Assembly: GCA_035610365.1 (NCBI GenBank)
Contig: CM069433.1
Coordinates: forward strand, 173,430,882-173,494,881
DNA: 64,000 nt
Direction: 5' to 3'
Source: Aquatica leii
Taxonomy: Eukaryota; Arthropoda; Insecta; Coleoptera; Lampyridae
Both the position numbers and the translations under genes were made by a program. Shown here piece after piece: positions 47,848-59,900 of the stretch. Under the pieces are notes generated by a model. The model did not search any database and was not told where the DNA came from. It saw nothing but the letters and a program-made list of their open reading frames with translations. Numbering within the stretch: position 1 is the first letter of the stretch; every line of letters begins with the position of its first letter.

Positions 47848-49774
47848 TGTTACATTCCAAAATTAACACAAAGTCACTGCCTGCAATGTAGTAACATAAA
47901 CGGGGGTTGTGCCACTAGCTCAATGGAGACGGGGTGGGTTTTATTTAAAAGTTTCGTGATCGAAATGGATTGACTTGTCGAAAACACAAAATCGATAAAT
48001 AATAATGTCGAAATCAAAGGGCGCCAGGAAGGAGTAAAGCTTAATGGACTAATGACCCTTGCCAACCATAAGTCCGCTTCTGTAGTATGCACCCCCAATG
48101 GACTTACCTTAGAGGGTGCAATTGCTAAAATCTAAAATAAACTAATAAAGTTACACACGCGGAGGCCGACGGAATTAAAAGCTCTTTACAATTTAATAAT
48201 TTAACATTTATTTGAACCAAATAAAACTAAATGAATAAAATAATCAAATAATTGAATTGAAATTGACAAAATTAATCACACAAAACAGTAGCAAAATAAT
48301 AGAAAAATTACTTGAATGCACGTTAGATCAAAACAAATTTACAGTTAATGGAATAAAATACACAAACAAAATTATAAAATACACAATACAGAATGTTAAA
48401 GAAATAAACAATACGATATTAATCAAACTAAAACATCTATGATCACGGCCGTGTGTGTCGATATAATTTAAAAACAAAATGAAAAATACTTATAAAACTA
48501 ACATATAAATATAAAATTTGAATCGATAATTCGGTCCCGTTTAATAAATTTTAAACTTGGGATAAAACAGTATCGTAAAATACGGTCATTACATAGTTAC
48601 ATTAACGATAACTTCGAAACACTTGTAATTTTTAATTGAAAATTCAAAGCTTTTAACACTTGATCGCGTAAACGTAAATAATATCTTCTCGATTAAATAA
48701 ATGGTGCAACATAAATACCTTGAATTCGTCGTAACTGCAGGAACGTACTTATGGTTAGGTGGTCCGGGATGGCCAAACGAAAAGGTACTCCAAATAATTT
48801 CTATGCCGGCGGAAGAATTTCTTTGTTAACACTTAACATAATCCGCACAAATGCGAAGATTGGACACAGTACAACCCAACGATTGAATATCCAACTTGAA
48901 ACTTGCGTTATAATTATGGAAACCGTGAAATTTGCATAATCCGTAAATTACGAACATTGAAAAGAAGATAAAAATCAAACTTTTCCATCACTACACTACA
49001 TTTCCACGGTACCAATTTTCTTTTTAACTTCCGCGGTAATTATTAGAAAAGGTGAATTATCACCTGCGTGATCTACATTTTTATGACCGTCAACCAACTA
49101 ACTTCCCACTCTCCATTTACCAAAAACACGTCTATATATCAACTTTTGTCGACTGCCCTTTCCACAAAGGCTGCGTTCGAAATCTCAAACACCAAAATAC
49201 TCTCGCGAAGAAGTGCAATAAAGAGGCAAACAGTACTTATTACGTCATATTCATATCGTTAGGACACAGCGTTTCGCTTGTACGTGAAACTGTTAAATTG
49301 ACACAATATTATATTACAAGAATTTAAACTGCCTAATAAATTAAGATAACGACTTAATTTTTCCACGTAATCTAAACGATTGACATAAAGAAATTCAAGT
49401 ACAAATGTACTCGAACAAAGAACTCATAAACCAACTTAAAATAAACAAACGGCGAAAATAGAGTTAATTACGATTATATCTCAGAAGGGAAACATAAATT
49501 ACCACTGGAATTTTTCAACAATCCAAGTGAAACATTCAATAAGCGAAATCGCGAAATCAGATGGTTTACAGCGTAACAAAATACAAAACTAAATCAGCAA
49601 TTTAAATTATAACTTTGAATTTTAAATCGTAAAATAACTCATTAAACTCAATCTAAAATTCACATTAACACAAATTCAAAAAAAAATACATTAAATGAAA
49701 ATCGTCAATCCAAATACTGTGTCCGTTACCAAAAATTACTTAAACAACCAATCGATTTTTAAACGATGGTTACA
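47848..49774 (-). mobile_element. 1.93-kb solo LTR, family C, copy 1, in gypsy pol
   Basis: Element-strand ends TGTAACCATCG and ATGTAACA. The duplication CACG (plus strand) lies at 47844-47847 and 49775-49778. It splits pol between protease and RT, and its removal restores the pol frame. Homologous to 27016-29404. A GGCGCC block near 48022 is shared between copies. No coding capacity seen. Confidence 0.85.
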
Positions 49775-50659
49775 CACGTTAGTTCTTCCTTTGGAACCAC
49801 TCTCCAGCGCGAACACATCTTGGTACTCTTGGATCAACACTTTAACTTTAGCCAGCTGGTCTTGGCTGAGGTTTTGGCATTTGGTGGTAAGAATGTCCAA
49901 TAGATGTTGTGGACACTTCTTCGGCGGCGTATCTTCGTTCGTCTTCACGCATCTCACAATTTGTGATACTGGCGTGCATTGGCCTACCACGGTCTTCTTT
50001 TTCAACGTTACAGGATCTGAGTTGATGTTTAAGATCCTTACTGGCATCGTCTTCTTTACTCGTACTAAGGTTCTGGCAACGAGTAGTCCCTTTTCAACTA
50101 AACCGCCTTCCATTGTTTCAATCGCGCGTATGTAGCCTTCCCGGAGATTTCCATCCAGGCGTGCCATCACCACACTTTCCGTCCTTGCAGGCAGAATCAC
50201 GTCTTCACTCAACAAGACTCGCACGGCTGCCTTCTCTGACGAATGAAAAGGAATTTCTTCATTGTCGATCTTCAGGACATCGTTCTTCATATCCAAATGG
50301 AACCCATACTTCTTTATCACGTCCATTCCCAGGATAACTTCTTCCGTGATGTCGGCTACCAGTACTTGATGGTCGAGTACTCCATTTCCCAAACCAATGG
50401 TTACTTTGACTTGTCCGTGAGTAGGTATTTCGTCGCCCGTCGCCGTTCGAAGTCGTACTGTTACTGGTGATGTCTTCTCGTTTTCCAATAACATGTCAGG
50501 ACGAATGATGGTCTTCGTCGCTCCCGTGTCAACCAGTAACTGGACGCTTCTCCCATTGATCTTGCCATCGAGATAAATGCTATGCAATTGCTCCCTAGGC
50601 GATGCCATTTGGATGGTAATCTCCGGGGCATGGCTCGTAGAGGTCGACTTTCGCCCCAT
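49775..50659 (-). CDS. pol: gypsy pol: aspartic protease and linker
   Basis: Starts near ATG 50659, in the -1 frame relative to gag, whose stop is at 50674; a slip at the GGAAAAC just before the gag stop is a possible expression route (inference). Protease: VQLLVDTGATKTII with the catalytic DTG, and EEVILGMD with the flap-side ILG. A linker of about 190 residues follows, then the pre-RT segment LSQDQLAKVKVLIQEYQDVF. The reading runs into the inserted LTR after SKGRTNV, where the uninterrupted element would continue into the TGDARPI segment before RT. Confidence 0.9.
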
Positions 50660-50673
50660 TCGGTCGACCCGTT

Positions 50674-51855
50674 CTAGTTTTCCGGACGCTCTTCTGGTCT
50701 TCTTTTGGGCTTAGTACAACGGCGTCGTACGTGGCCCACTTCTCCGCAGTTCCAGCACGTCAGTTCTCTTCCTCGAGCTTCTCGTTCCCGAAATACCCGT
50801 CGCACTATGTCTTCAATGCTTTCTTCTGTGTGCGAGGATACTTCTGCAGCACAACGGAGCTTATGGCTGCCTCGGTGTGACGCTTGTTTCGCCGCCTCGA
50901 ACTCCAAAGCATGGGTTAATGCATCATCCAACGTCCTCGGTCTCGCTAACCGAAGAGTCTGCTGTGTTTCGCTGTCTCGGAGGCCGTCTACGAAAGTTTG
51001 AATAGCCAATTGCTCCAAGAAGGTATCTGGCGCTGTAGGATACGCAAGCCGTGTTAGTCTGGCGATGTCAGCCTCAAACTCTTGAAGACTTTCGGCAGCT
51101 TTTTGAACCCGACTTTAAATTTGAGCCTGATATACTTGTTGAAGATGAGCATCCCCATATCTCATTTCTAGTCGTGATATTAAGAGTTCGTAATTTTCTT
51201 GCAGGTGGTCCGGAACAGTTTGTAAAATTCCAAGCGCTTCTCCACGTAAGTACACTATTAAAGACGTCGCTTTCTGCTTGTTGCTCCAACCATTAGCAGT
51301 AGCTGCGGCTTCAAACTGCTTGTAGTAGGTTGACCATGGAACTTTACCATCAAAATTCGGTGGTACAACTTTGAACTTGTGAGTGTTTTCTTCTCGATGG
51401 TTCATTATTAAATCTTCACTCGTGACGCTTCCTTCCCCGTGACAATTCATTTGGGTCATTCTTTCTTCAAGCAGTTGTATTCTTTCTCTCAATTTTTTTT
51501 CTAGCTTGTCTTCTATGGTTCTTGATTTTTCATTTAATTTCTGTTCTAATTTGTCTTGTACTTCTTCTATTTTGTCATTCACAGATTCGCAAATTTCTTC
51601 TTTTAAGTCTAACATGTCTGCTTGGGTTTCCTCTTGAACAATTTTAATTTGATTTTCTATGCTCGTTCGTATTTCCTCTTTTAAACTTCTAGAATTTTCC
51701 AACAACTTTTCTTCTATTTTTCTAGAATTTTCTTCCATTTTCTGAGAAGTTTCTTCCATTTTTCTATTCATCGATTCTTGACCGTTTTTTATTGATTCAA
51801 GAAATTCAAATAGCTTTGCATCCATTTTAACTGCTTGCGAACGCGTTACCGGCAT
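50674..51855 (-). CDS. gag: gypsy gag (one in-frame stop)
   Basis: I chose ATG 51855 (MPVTRSQAVKMDAKLFEF); the frame is open 11 codons further up but without ATG. Residues about 25-140 are highly charged and heptad-like (repeated KMEE, KIEEKL, KLEQKL), a likely coiled coil. A capsid-like region follows: FDGKVPWSTYYKQFEAAA and YLRGEALGILQTVP. A lone TAA at 51115-51117 interrupts it after YQAQI, and the same frame continues (SRVQKAAESLQEFEADIARL). Near the C-terminus is one zinc knuckle, CWNCGEVGHVRRRC (C-x2-C-x4-H-x4-C), then a basic tail. It binds and packages the RNA. The stop looks like a point mutation. Confidence 0.9.
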
Positions 51856-52120
51856 AAATTTAAATATAACACGAAAGTTTAAGTTCACTACTTTTTAAAA
51901 TGCAGTTTTTGAATAACACAAAATTTTAATAACGATCCACTTATTAATATTAAACCACGAAAACGAATCGCGATCACGCACTTGTTAAAAGAAAAAGTTT
52001 AATAAACACTATATTAACTTTATAAATAAACACGCGTATCGCGAACAGTTAATTCAATGTTCTTATCACGGAAGCGATATTAAATTACTTAATGGTATTT
52101 ACGCTAATAAAAATCGCGGA

Positions 52121-52138
52121 CTTCACACCGTGACACCA
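52121..52138 (-). promoter_or_regulatory. primer-binding site
   Basis: TGGTGTCACGGTGTGAAG begins one base after the 5' LTR on the element's strand. TGGTGTCA fits the CCA-ended tail of a leucine-type tRNA, but the match beyond the first 8 bases is uncertain. Confidence 0.6.
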
Positions 52139-52139
52139 C

Positions 52140-52823
52140 TGTTACGTTTTAATTTATTAAAAACTAATTTATTTATAACGACTAAAACTACGTTTACTTA
52201 ATATAGAAATATGTATACTTTTAAATTAACCGAACTAATTAAATCTAATAATAAAAACACTTACACTATAATTTATGTATAACCGTTGTATAACACTTAA
52301 GATAAGATAAGGTCCTCGGATTTGTTTACACTATAAGTCACGTTCACTCGATTCGGAGTACACTGTTATTTATTTAAAACGCCGCGCGTGCTAACGATAC
52401 GTATTTATTTCAACTTGATAATCTTCTTAACACTAAACCTACCAGAGCGGTCAAATGACCGCTTTTGAGACTTTAATGAAAATTGTTTAATTCCAGGTTT
52501 TTATTTTTCTTGTTTCTTCTTATTGTTTATGCTAAATTCTGTATTAATTACAATCAACTGGAAAAGACTATAATGTTTATTTCAAAAGCGGTCATTTAAC
52601 CGCCATCGGTAGAAATAGGTATATAAAATATGTCGGTAGGTTTAGTGTTAATACTGCATGCTTTCACATTCCAGCAATAACTGACCTACGATTTCCATCT
52701 TCGGCTTTTATAGACATCGGCAAATTCTTCTCGATCGTTCCTCACTTTTCGCTATATCTTCTAGAAACTAGATAACAGTTCTAGAAGGCTCTTGCATTTG
52801 CAAGTAATTTCTCGGACGTTTCA
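52140..52823 (-). repeat. 5' LTR of the gypsy element, 463 bp plus 221-bp insertion
   Basis: Same ends as the 3' LTR. 684 bp minus the MITE and its TTAA duplication equals 463 bp, exactly the 3' LTR length. Confidence 0.95.
52431..52647. mobile_element. piggyBac-type MITE, 217 bp, in the 5' LTR
   Basis: Perfect 13-bp terminal inverted repeats, CACTAAACCTACC and GGTAGGTTTAGTG. TTAA duplication at 52427-52430 and 52648-52651. Subterminal palindrome AGCGGTCAAATGACCGCT near 52445, with a similar AAAAGCGGTCATTTAACCGC near the other end. Non-coding, so it must have been moved by a transposase from elsewhere. TTAA targeting is the hallmark of piggyBac. Confidence 0.95.
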
Positions 52824-52827
52824 ATAG

Positions 52828-55079
52828 CAATGGTACATAGTAGAAACGTAAAATTCAGTGTAAGAATGCTGTATATAAAATGGTTAGGTTTTGATGAAAC
52901 TCAGAACAGCTGGATAAATAGCAAAAATTAATTAAACTCAAATAGAAACTGATCGTATACGAAAACTTCAAAATTTTACTATGATTCATGAACATCAAAA
53001 CATGTTATCTTATTTGTTAATTTTAATTTCCGGTTAATCTTAAAGAGATATTTACTTGTTTAAGTGTAAATTTATTTCGTTTAGTTTTCTATATATTTTT
53101 TTAATGAATTTAAATTGAAATTATTAAAATGTATCGTGTTATTAATTTCGAAACTAATATAAAGGCGTATTACAATAATAAACTATAGAAAATGTATCGG
53201 ATATTATTTATTGATGTATTTAATGTGCTTATTGTAAAATTATTAAAATATATCCTGTTAATAATGTCAAAACTATTATAAAAACGTATTTCAATAATCA
53301 AACAATAAAGTTATGCGAAACACGTTTAAAATCAAATTTATTAAAATATTTTGTTTATTGAAAAAATAGTTTTTTTTAAATGTATCTAAAAATTACTCAA
53401 ATAAATTGATGATTTTCATTTAAAAAATTATATAAACACATCCTTTGCAATGTCTACATTTGTAACATACAGCAATAATTAAATGTAATAATAAGCATTT
53501 TTTTTTGTACATATATATAAATAGTAATAACAATGTATGGAGTTTATTTAAAAAACTAATTGCTCATTTTAACTTTACATTCTAAATTTTAATTGTTTTA
53601 TTATTTTCGAAAACTAAATACATAATTGGATATATATAATCTTAAGTTACTTTAATTAAATGATATATTAGTTTTAGATGCATGAGTTTGTTTTAAAAAA
53701 AATTAGTAAATAGTCTGCACATTATAAGCGTGTCAATGACATTGATTGATTTTTATAAACGTTAAAAACTTAATAATGGAAATTCAGGTTTTTGCATGAT
53801 ATTGCATTTGATTCAACGATTCGCTGAACATGCAGTTGAAAGTTAATAGAACATGTAAATAAAATACTGTATGTTCATATTTAGCAAAGCAAAGCAAGTA
53901 ATAAAAATGTATTTATCTATTACTTGTTTATTTTAATTGTTTTGTATTGGTCTTAATTATAATTTGAACAAAATTTACAGGGCAGAACAAAATTATTGAA
54001 GTTAAGTTATATATTCTGCTACATTCAGTAAATTTAGTTATTTAAGTTGTTGACAGTGTATTTAATAGTAAATTAATTTAATTATTAAAGGTTTTCAACT
54101 TGTAATAGTAAAAAATTTATAATTTAAAAGATTTATTAGCCATTCTATTTTTACATTCTAATTTTTAATTGTTTTGTTATTTTCAAATATTATTGGATAT
54201 ATAATCCTTTATAATCTGATGTGTGATCTTAGAATAGTCCTAAAAATATATATAGGAACTACCACTATATAATTTCTTCAGTAATTTCCCGCAGTGGATA
54301 TTTTACTTTTAGTTTAATAATTCCGCGCGCACCCGAACCTACACGAACTTACACAAAATTCAATTTATTTTAAAAACACGGGAAACTTTGAGCCGAAATC
54401 AAGACCATATAACTATTGACGTAGCTGTTAATGTCAACAACAGTTTCTGGGCATGTATAACAACAATCGATAAACTTAAATAGTTCCTCTTAGTTTTTAA
54501 ATAGGGTTTAGTATAATGTTATTTTCTAAGCGTTTGAAATTGTGTTAAACTAATATTTGCATACTAAATAAACATGTATAAAAAACATTAAATTATAATA
54601 GTAATAACCTAGTTTAGTAAAGTAAGCTTTTCGTGTTTTATAATTCGTTTTTTAAAAGTATCTAAATTGTTAATATTTTAAAATTTTTATGTCCGCATTC
54701 AAAAATATTAATCTTAAAACATATTTATTTATTTTACTAAAACAAGTATAAAAAAATATATTACACATTACGCAACTAAACGTTTTGCATAGATAATCTC
54801 AAAATAAAAATTTAACTAGTGAATAAAACAATTATTTGAATTATTGAATTATTTATTGTTAGATACTCTATTTTTATTACTGTTTTATATTATATTCTAA
54901 ATCAGCTATGGTCTACTAAAATGCAAAACTATTTCAGATTTTATTACAGCTTAATGTAGTCTACGTCTAATCACAGATACAATTTAAACAAAAAAATATG
55001 AACTAACAATATCAACTCTATAAGTTAAAACATTATTTTTAAATTTACATCTATTAGACGTTTTCATTAATTTATTGTA
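52828..55079. other. very AT-rich stretch with small duplications
   Basis: No coding sequence. Contains a diverged tandem duplication (53120-53350) and two related blocks at about 53560-53640 and 54130-54210 (TTTACATTCTAA.TTTTAATT ... TTGGATATAT). Confidence 0.6.
53120..53350. repeat. diverged tandem duplication, period about 119 bp
   Basis: ATTATTAAAATGTATCGTGT at 53120 and ATTATTAAAATATATCCTGT at 53239, each followed by TTCGAAACTAATATAAAGGC-type sequence with changes. Two units only. Confidence 0.6.
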
Positions 55080-57310
55080 ATTAGTCTATTAATTAAAAGT
55101 AAATGTCTACAGAAATAAAAAAAGTTGAAAGCTGATATTATACCCGCGTAATTTAAATAAATCTTGAATACACTGCGGGCTAAAAACACAACTTATAAAC
55201 ATCGTAAGACAACAATGTCAACGCATATGTGAAAACGCTATCAGAGTAAACCACTGGACGGCTGTTTTGTCCCTTTAGGGCTCTTCAGCAGTAGAAAAAC
55301 ACTCTACTGTACCTCCACAATTGCAAAACGGTCGTCCAGTGGTTTACTTTGTCATTTGTTACAATCTTTATGTCTTACGAACCTTGCACGACCAACTCAC
55401 ACAGTCGGAGGTAGGGGAGGTTCACAGGAAGTATGCTTAAGGGCGCCAGAGCTAATCCAAGATAACACTTCTGTCTCGCTCACGACAGACGATCCAAACT
55501 TGTAACCCAATTGGAGGTTCGTAATCCTTATTACTCTGATGTTCGAGTAGCCAAAATTAGTTAATAGATAAGGATAATCACCGGAGAAAGAAAAATAAAA
55601 GAGAGATTAACAATTATAATCACTTTAATGTCTTAACGTTGGATACTAATAAGAATATATGAAATTTCTTCACCTATCGATGCTCGAATGGTTTCCATGT
55701 AGAATTAACAAATATCACAGTTTTGCTTTAGTAGCGCAGTAAATTGACAACTATAAGCTCAATGCGCAAACCTTAAATACTAGAATGAATAACAATTTTC
55801 ATCAACAAGTAGAGGAGACTTTGATTTTGTAATACATAAAATTTACTAGATTATATCGAAGTTCTCATACATGAATGCCCGCAGTATCGGCAACACACAC
55901 TACACATTGAAATTGTCGAAATGGACAGCTCCGAAAGTCTCAGAATAAATATGTTTTCCCTCACAGCATGCGATACAGTTATGAAATGATTAAGATTACT
56001 TTATTGGTATATAAGCGATAACGTAATTACGGTCATTAACATTAAATACAATTCTGTGAATAACTTTCGTGATCCCGATATAAAAGTCAAACAAATAACT
56101 CGCCCCAAAATCCAGTTTCCACTTCCACGGAGAAAACGTTTTCCCGTCAGTGGCCTGCAATAAATAGTGAAAAGCAAATCGGATCACAACCTAGTTCACA
56201 CAGAACAAATGCTAAAAAAATAGTATTAATAAATCATTAAATGTTACATAAAAACCTGTTGTATCGTGTACTGTAAGGAACAATTTTAACACAGGTGGCT
56301 GATAACACAATCGACTAGTATACAGGTAGTAACATCTCCCACGGTAAGGCTTATCAAGACCCTGTTTTCGTGGCGTAGAAAACGCCTTCCAAAAGCGTAC
56401 GTGTTCGGTAACGGTATTTCTTAATAAGAATTACTATTCACCATTTCTTTGTTGAAACGTACATGTGCTCGAAGCGAGTAGAAAATGGCTATTAAATGAA
56501 GGAGGAATTACAAACTAATTTTTATATAACGACAGCAATTATCTTACCCTGTGACGACTCAAATATTTTATGAACGTAATGTAATTACAATTTGATTTCC
56601 ATTATTCCGGATGGTACTGGAAGAAATTACTTAAGACGTACAGACCATTTTAGGCAATTGACAGCTTCGCAATTTTGTCGTAAAATGACAGTCGCGAGAA
56701 AAGATCGGTAGAGGGCGTCAAAACCGGAATCTAATTTTAATTCAATATACATTGCTAATATAAAAATGCCAATAAAGTGAGCCACTGGACGGCCGTTACG
56801 CCCCTTTGAGACTTTTCATCAAAGGTAGAACACTACTGCATTTCTACAATTGCAAAACGGCCGTCTACGCTTTGTTTTTAGCTCGCGGTTTATTTAAAAC
56901 TTATTTGAATTACGCGGGTATAAATCAGCTTTCAACGTTTTCATCTCTATATTAATTTACTTACTATTATTTATCCATAGTAAACTTCAACTATGAGATG
57001 TCATCGTATTTCACTTGTGTTAATCATATTATTAATTAAATAAAGCTATAAGACTATTAATGCAGTTGTAGAAGTACAGTAGAGTGTTCTGAAGAGCTCA
57101 AAAAGGGTGAAAGGGCCATCCAGTGGTTCACTCTGGTGGCATTTGTACATTTGCATTGACACTGTTACCGTTACAATGTTTGTACGTTGTGTTTTTAGCG
57201 GGCGCCGCGGTTTATTCAAAACTTATTTAAACTACGCGGGTACAAAATCAGCTTTCAACGTTTTCATCTGTATAGCCATTTACTTACTATTATTTATGCA
57301 CAGTAAATTT
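55080..57310. repeat. inverted-repeat complex split by a 1.39-kb repeat
   Basis: Left arm (55080-55350) and right arms (56775-57000 and 57062-57310) share AGTAAACCACTGGACGGC-type ends, an ACTCTACTGTAC..C.ACAATTG block and a tail TTTAA(A/T)TACGCGGGTA...ATCAGCTTTCAACG in inverted order. The 55244-55347 segment is itself a hairpin (AGTAAACCACTGGACG against CGTCCAGTGGTTTACT). Looks like a foldback or TIR element that suffered insertion and duplication; superfamily unknown. Confidence 0.55.
55357..56751. repeat. 1.39-kb LTR-like repeat, copy 2
   Basis: Second copy of the 8859-10250 repeat, with many single-base differences and few indels. It sits inside the inverted-repeat complex. The minus-strand frame 56187-55996 ends IHRIVFNVNDRNYVIAYIPI, nearly the same as in copy 1. 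Confidence 0.65.
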
Positions 57311-57397
57311 ATACTATGCGATGGCTCTGCTATTGTATCTCGCGTATGTTTATTAATCGAGTTTGATAATGTAGCAATATTTTTAATATTAGTTTAA

Positions 57398-59279
57398 TAT
57401 TTTTTAATGATACCTAAATATGATAATAAATAATTGTTAATAAAATTAAATATCTGCAATTATTTAATTATTATTATCAAACTGTATTTATAATAATTGG
57501 AATTATTATGAAATTGTGCAATTATTGTTACGAAGAGTGAGAATCAATTGTGAAGTGAATTCCATTTAGTATTATGTTTTGTAAATTAATTGTTCATCAT
57601 TTCTATTTTTATTTCGAGTGTGTTTTTTAATAAAATGTTTATATTAAATTCAAACATATAATTCATTTTTTATATTTGTTTTAATAACATTGCATTAATT
57701 AATACTCGATTTGTGCAGTTTGTTTATGAAATTGTACGATATGTTAATCAAAATACGATTTAATTGTTGTGATGGCGTTTTTAGCTAAAACTGAAATCTA
57801 CACTGTCAGTATCAGTATGAAATTTGTTTTCCTATTTATCGCAAACAGATTTTAATAACAACGGTATATCTCGTATATGTTATTTTAAATAGATTAAGAA
57901 TGTAGATATGCTACCAATTTATGTTTTATGTAGTTTAAAATAAACATAATAATAAAGTAGGTAAAATAAGTTCATATTTTTTCTTTTATAAATTTTACAA
58001 TACTCTTGTGGAATACAAAATTTAATTTTTTACCTCTTCTATTAAATCTGTCAGTTTCCTTTGCAAAAGTGTTGGAATTTACGTATATTTGATTTTTATT
58101 TATTAAAGTAATCGATATTTTATTGAATGTTATTATAAATAATTTTTTTGAACGTGACCATAGTTTCTTTGTAGCAATTTACAAATTTATACCAAATTTT
58201 AAGCTTTGATCGTAGAAAATTCTTAAGACTTGTCAAGCTGTATCGCAGTGGGTCTTATTGGTAATAACCACGTCATTACGGCTAGCTGAGGTGTCGGTGA
58301 ATGCGCGTAGTTGAGAAAGCTATAAAAGAACAAAATAGGCGCCACTCTTTATACTGACAAAATCCACAGCTCGGAAACCTCCGAACCTAATATCAAAGGG
58401 TTTAAAATAAAGAAATCAACAGTCAACGAGGAGAAATAACACTGCATCTATATTTTCTTCAAACAGTAACAAGTGTCATGTTCTTGATAAAACAACCGAT
58501 AACAAGATAGTAATTCTTGTTTTAATAAGAAGCAATAGACAAGAAAAAAAATATTGGTTACATAAGCTAACTTAATCAATGGTATCAAAACGACAAGACA
58601 ATATCTGAGTCTTAAGTAAATACTAATAACACAGTAAAATTACAAAGCAAATCAATCAAAAAGTTAACGTTTACATGCAGTCGCGACAATATTCTAATTA
58701 AGAGGTATTTTAGTAGTACACGTTTAAATTTTTATAAGTTATAAGACTTACTCTTACTTCAGTTTCTCAACGCACGTAGCTGCATATCAACTACATACAT
58801 AATATAACCCTCAAAGAATCTAAGGTTACATGCATCGACGTGTGTTTGCAAAACTCAGGCTTTAACTACGTTTAAAAAAACTAAAGATACACGATCAAAA
58901 TACAGTCAACATATACAAGTTTTCAAATATGAAATAATGTTGAAAGCGGAATTTTAACTGTGACTGATATTACAATACACTGAGGGAATAATACCAATAA
59001 GAACGCACACCAACATTAATGACGCTTAAAGCTTAATAGATAATAGAAAATTAGATAAAAATTGCGTAATACAATTACAACAGAATAATAGAAAATTTGA
59101 CGTTGCAACAAGTGCAAGTTTTCTTTAACATTAAGAGCCGGATTAGATTGTAAAATTTTAATTCTTTACAACATTTTGCTTTTGTAACCAATAAATTAAA
59201 ATGTATTAATTGTTACGTGCTAAAAGATCGCCAAAAAAACGTAACATAAAGATGATAAGCGTGGGTGGAACAATAAGTT
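57398..59279. other. no recognised gene
   Basis: AT-rich. A less AT-rich patch at 58240-58400 has a TATAAAAG at 58321 and an AATAAAG downstream, possibly a decayed LTR or promoter; not firm. Confidence 0.4.
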
Positions 59280-59900
59280 AAATTCGTCAATTTTTAGATG
59301 TCAACGAAATTCGCGTTCTTTTCTTTTTGGTTTTTGGCAAACCCAATATATCCAAATCTGCTTTATCAATCAGTTCACGTTTGCCATGTCGTTGGTTTGT
59401 GTACTTTTATTAACTACTAATTTTTTAAATTATTATTAGTGGTGTCTCTTCTAGCATGCCTCTTACCTTGTTCCACTTCCATTTTCTTCCTTCAATGCTT
59501 AACTTTTGATATTTTCTTTTAACATTTTTTGTTTTTTACTATATTTTTCTTGCTCTCTTTTTTTCAAGCTGTTTCAGTCTTGTGCTTGTCTTTTGTAACT
59601 ATTTTGTTTATTTCTATGTAGTTTTATATTTTCATTTTTTTGTTTTAATTTTTTTTCCTATTTTCTGTACGTTTAACATTAATTTTTGCAACAGTTCCAA
59701 AACTGTATCATTTTTCCTTACTTTTTTTGTTTCATTTTTACTGGTGTTTGGTTTGATTTCTTAGTTTTAGCAATGGTTTCTTCTTCGTCCTTGCTGCCAT
59801 CCGTTCCTGCTACTGTCTTTCTTTCTTTCCTTCCATAGGTTCACTATCAGTGTTTTTCATTTCCGCTCTCAAATTGATTTTAAATTTTTGTATTTCGTAG
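59280..59900 (-). pseudogene. LINE 5' fragment (A-rich segment and start of endonuclease)
   Basis: The minus strand is A-rich and purine-rich, like the start of the 13.95-kb LINE. Near 59380-59300 it reads GKRELIDKADLDILGLPKTK then KKRTRIS, matching TGKECEIEKK...DIKIMGLSKTKKKG in that element's endonuclease. Truncated at about 59280. Confidence 0.6.

Larger units (their letters stand above)
44014..52823 (-). mobile_element. near-complete Ty3/gypsy retrotransposon with a macro domain
   Basis: Complete LTR-to-LTR element on the minus strand, with an ATAG duplication at 44010-44013 and 52824-52827. It is 8810 bp long; subtracting a 1927-bp LTR (plus 4) and a 217-bp MITE (plus 4) leaves about 6658 bp. 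Order: 5' LTR, PBS, gag, then pol in the -1 frame (protease, RT, RNase H, integrase, GPY/F, macro domain, CCCH finger), PPT, 3' LTR. No env-like frame. Damage is light: one in-frame stop in gag, one in pol, and the two insertions. The LTRs differ at about 4 of 463 sites by eye, so insertion was recent compared with the relics around it. Confidence 0.95.

Noticed and set aside
44445-51301. Plus-strand open frames across the gypsy element
   Set aside because: They lie antisense to gag and pol and have no domain resemblance.
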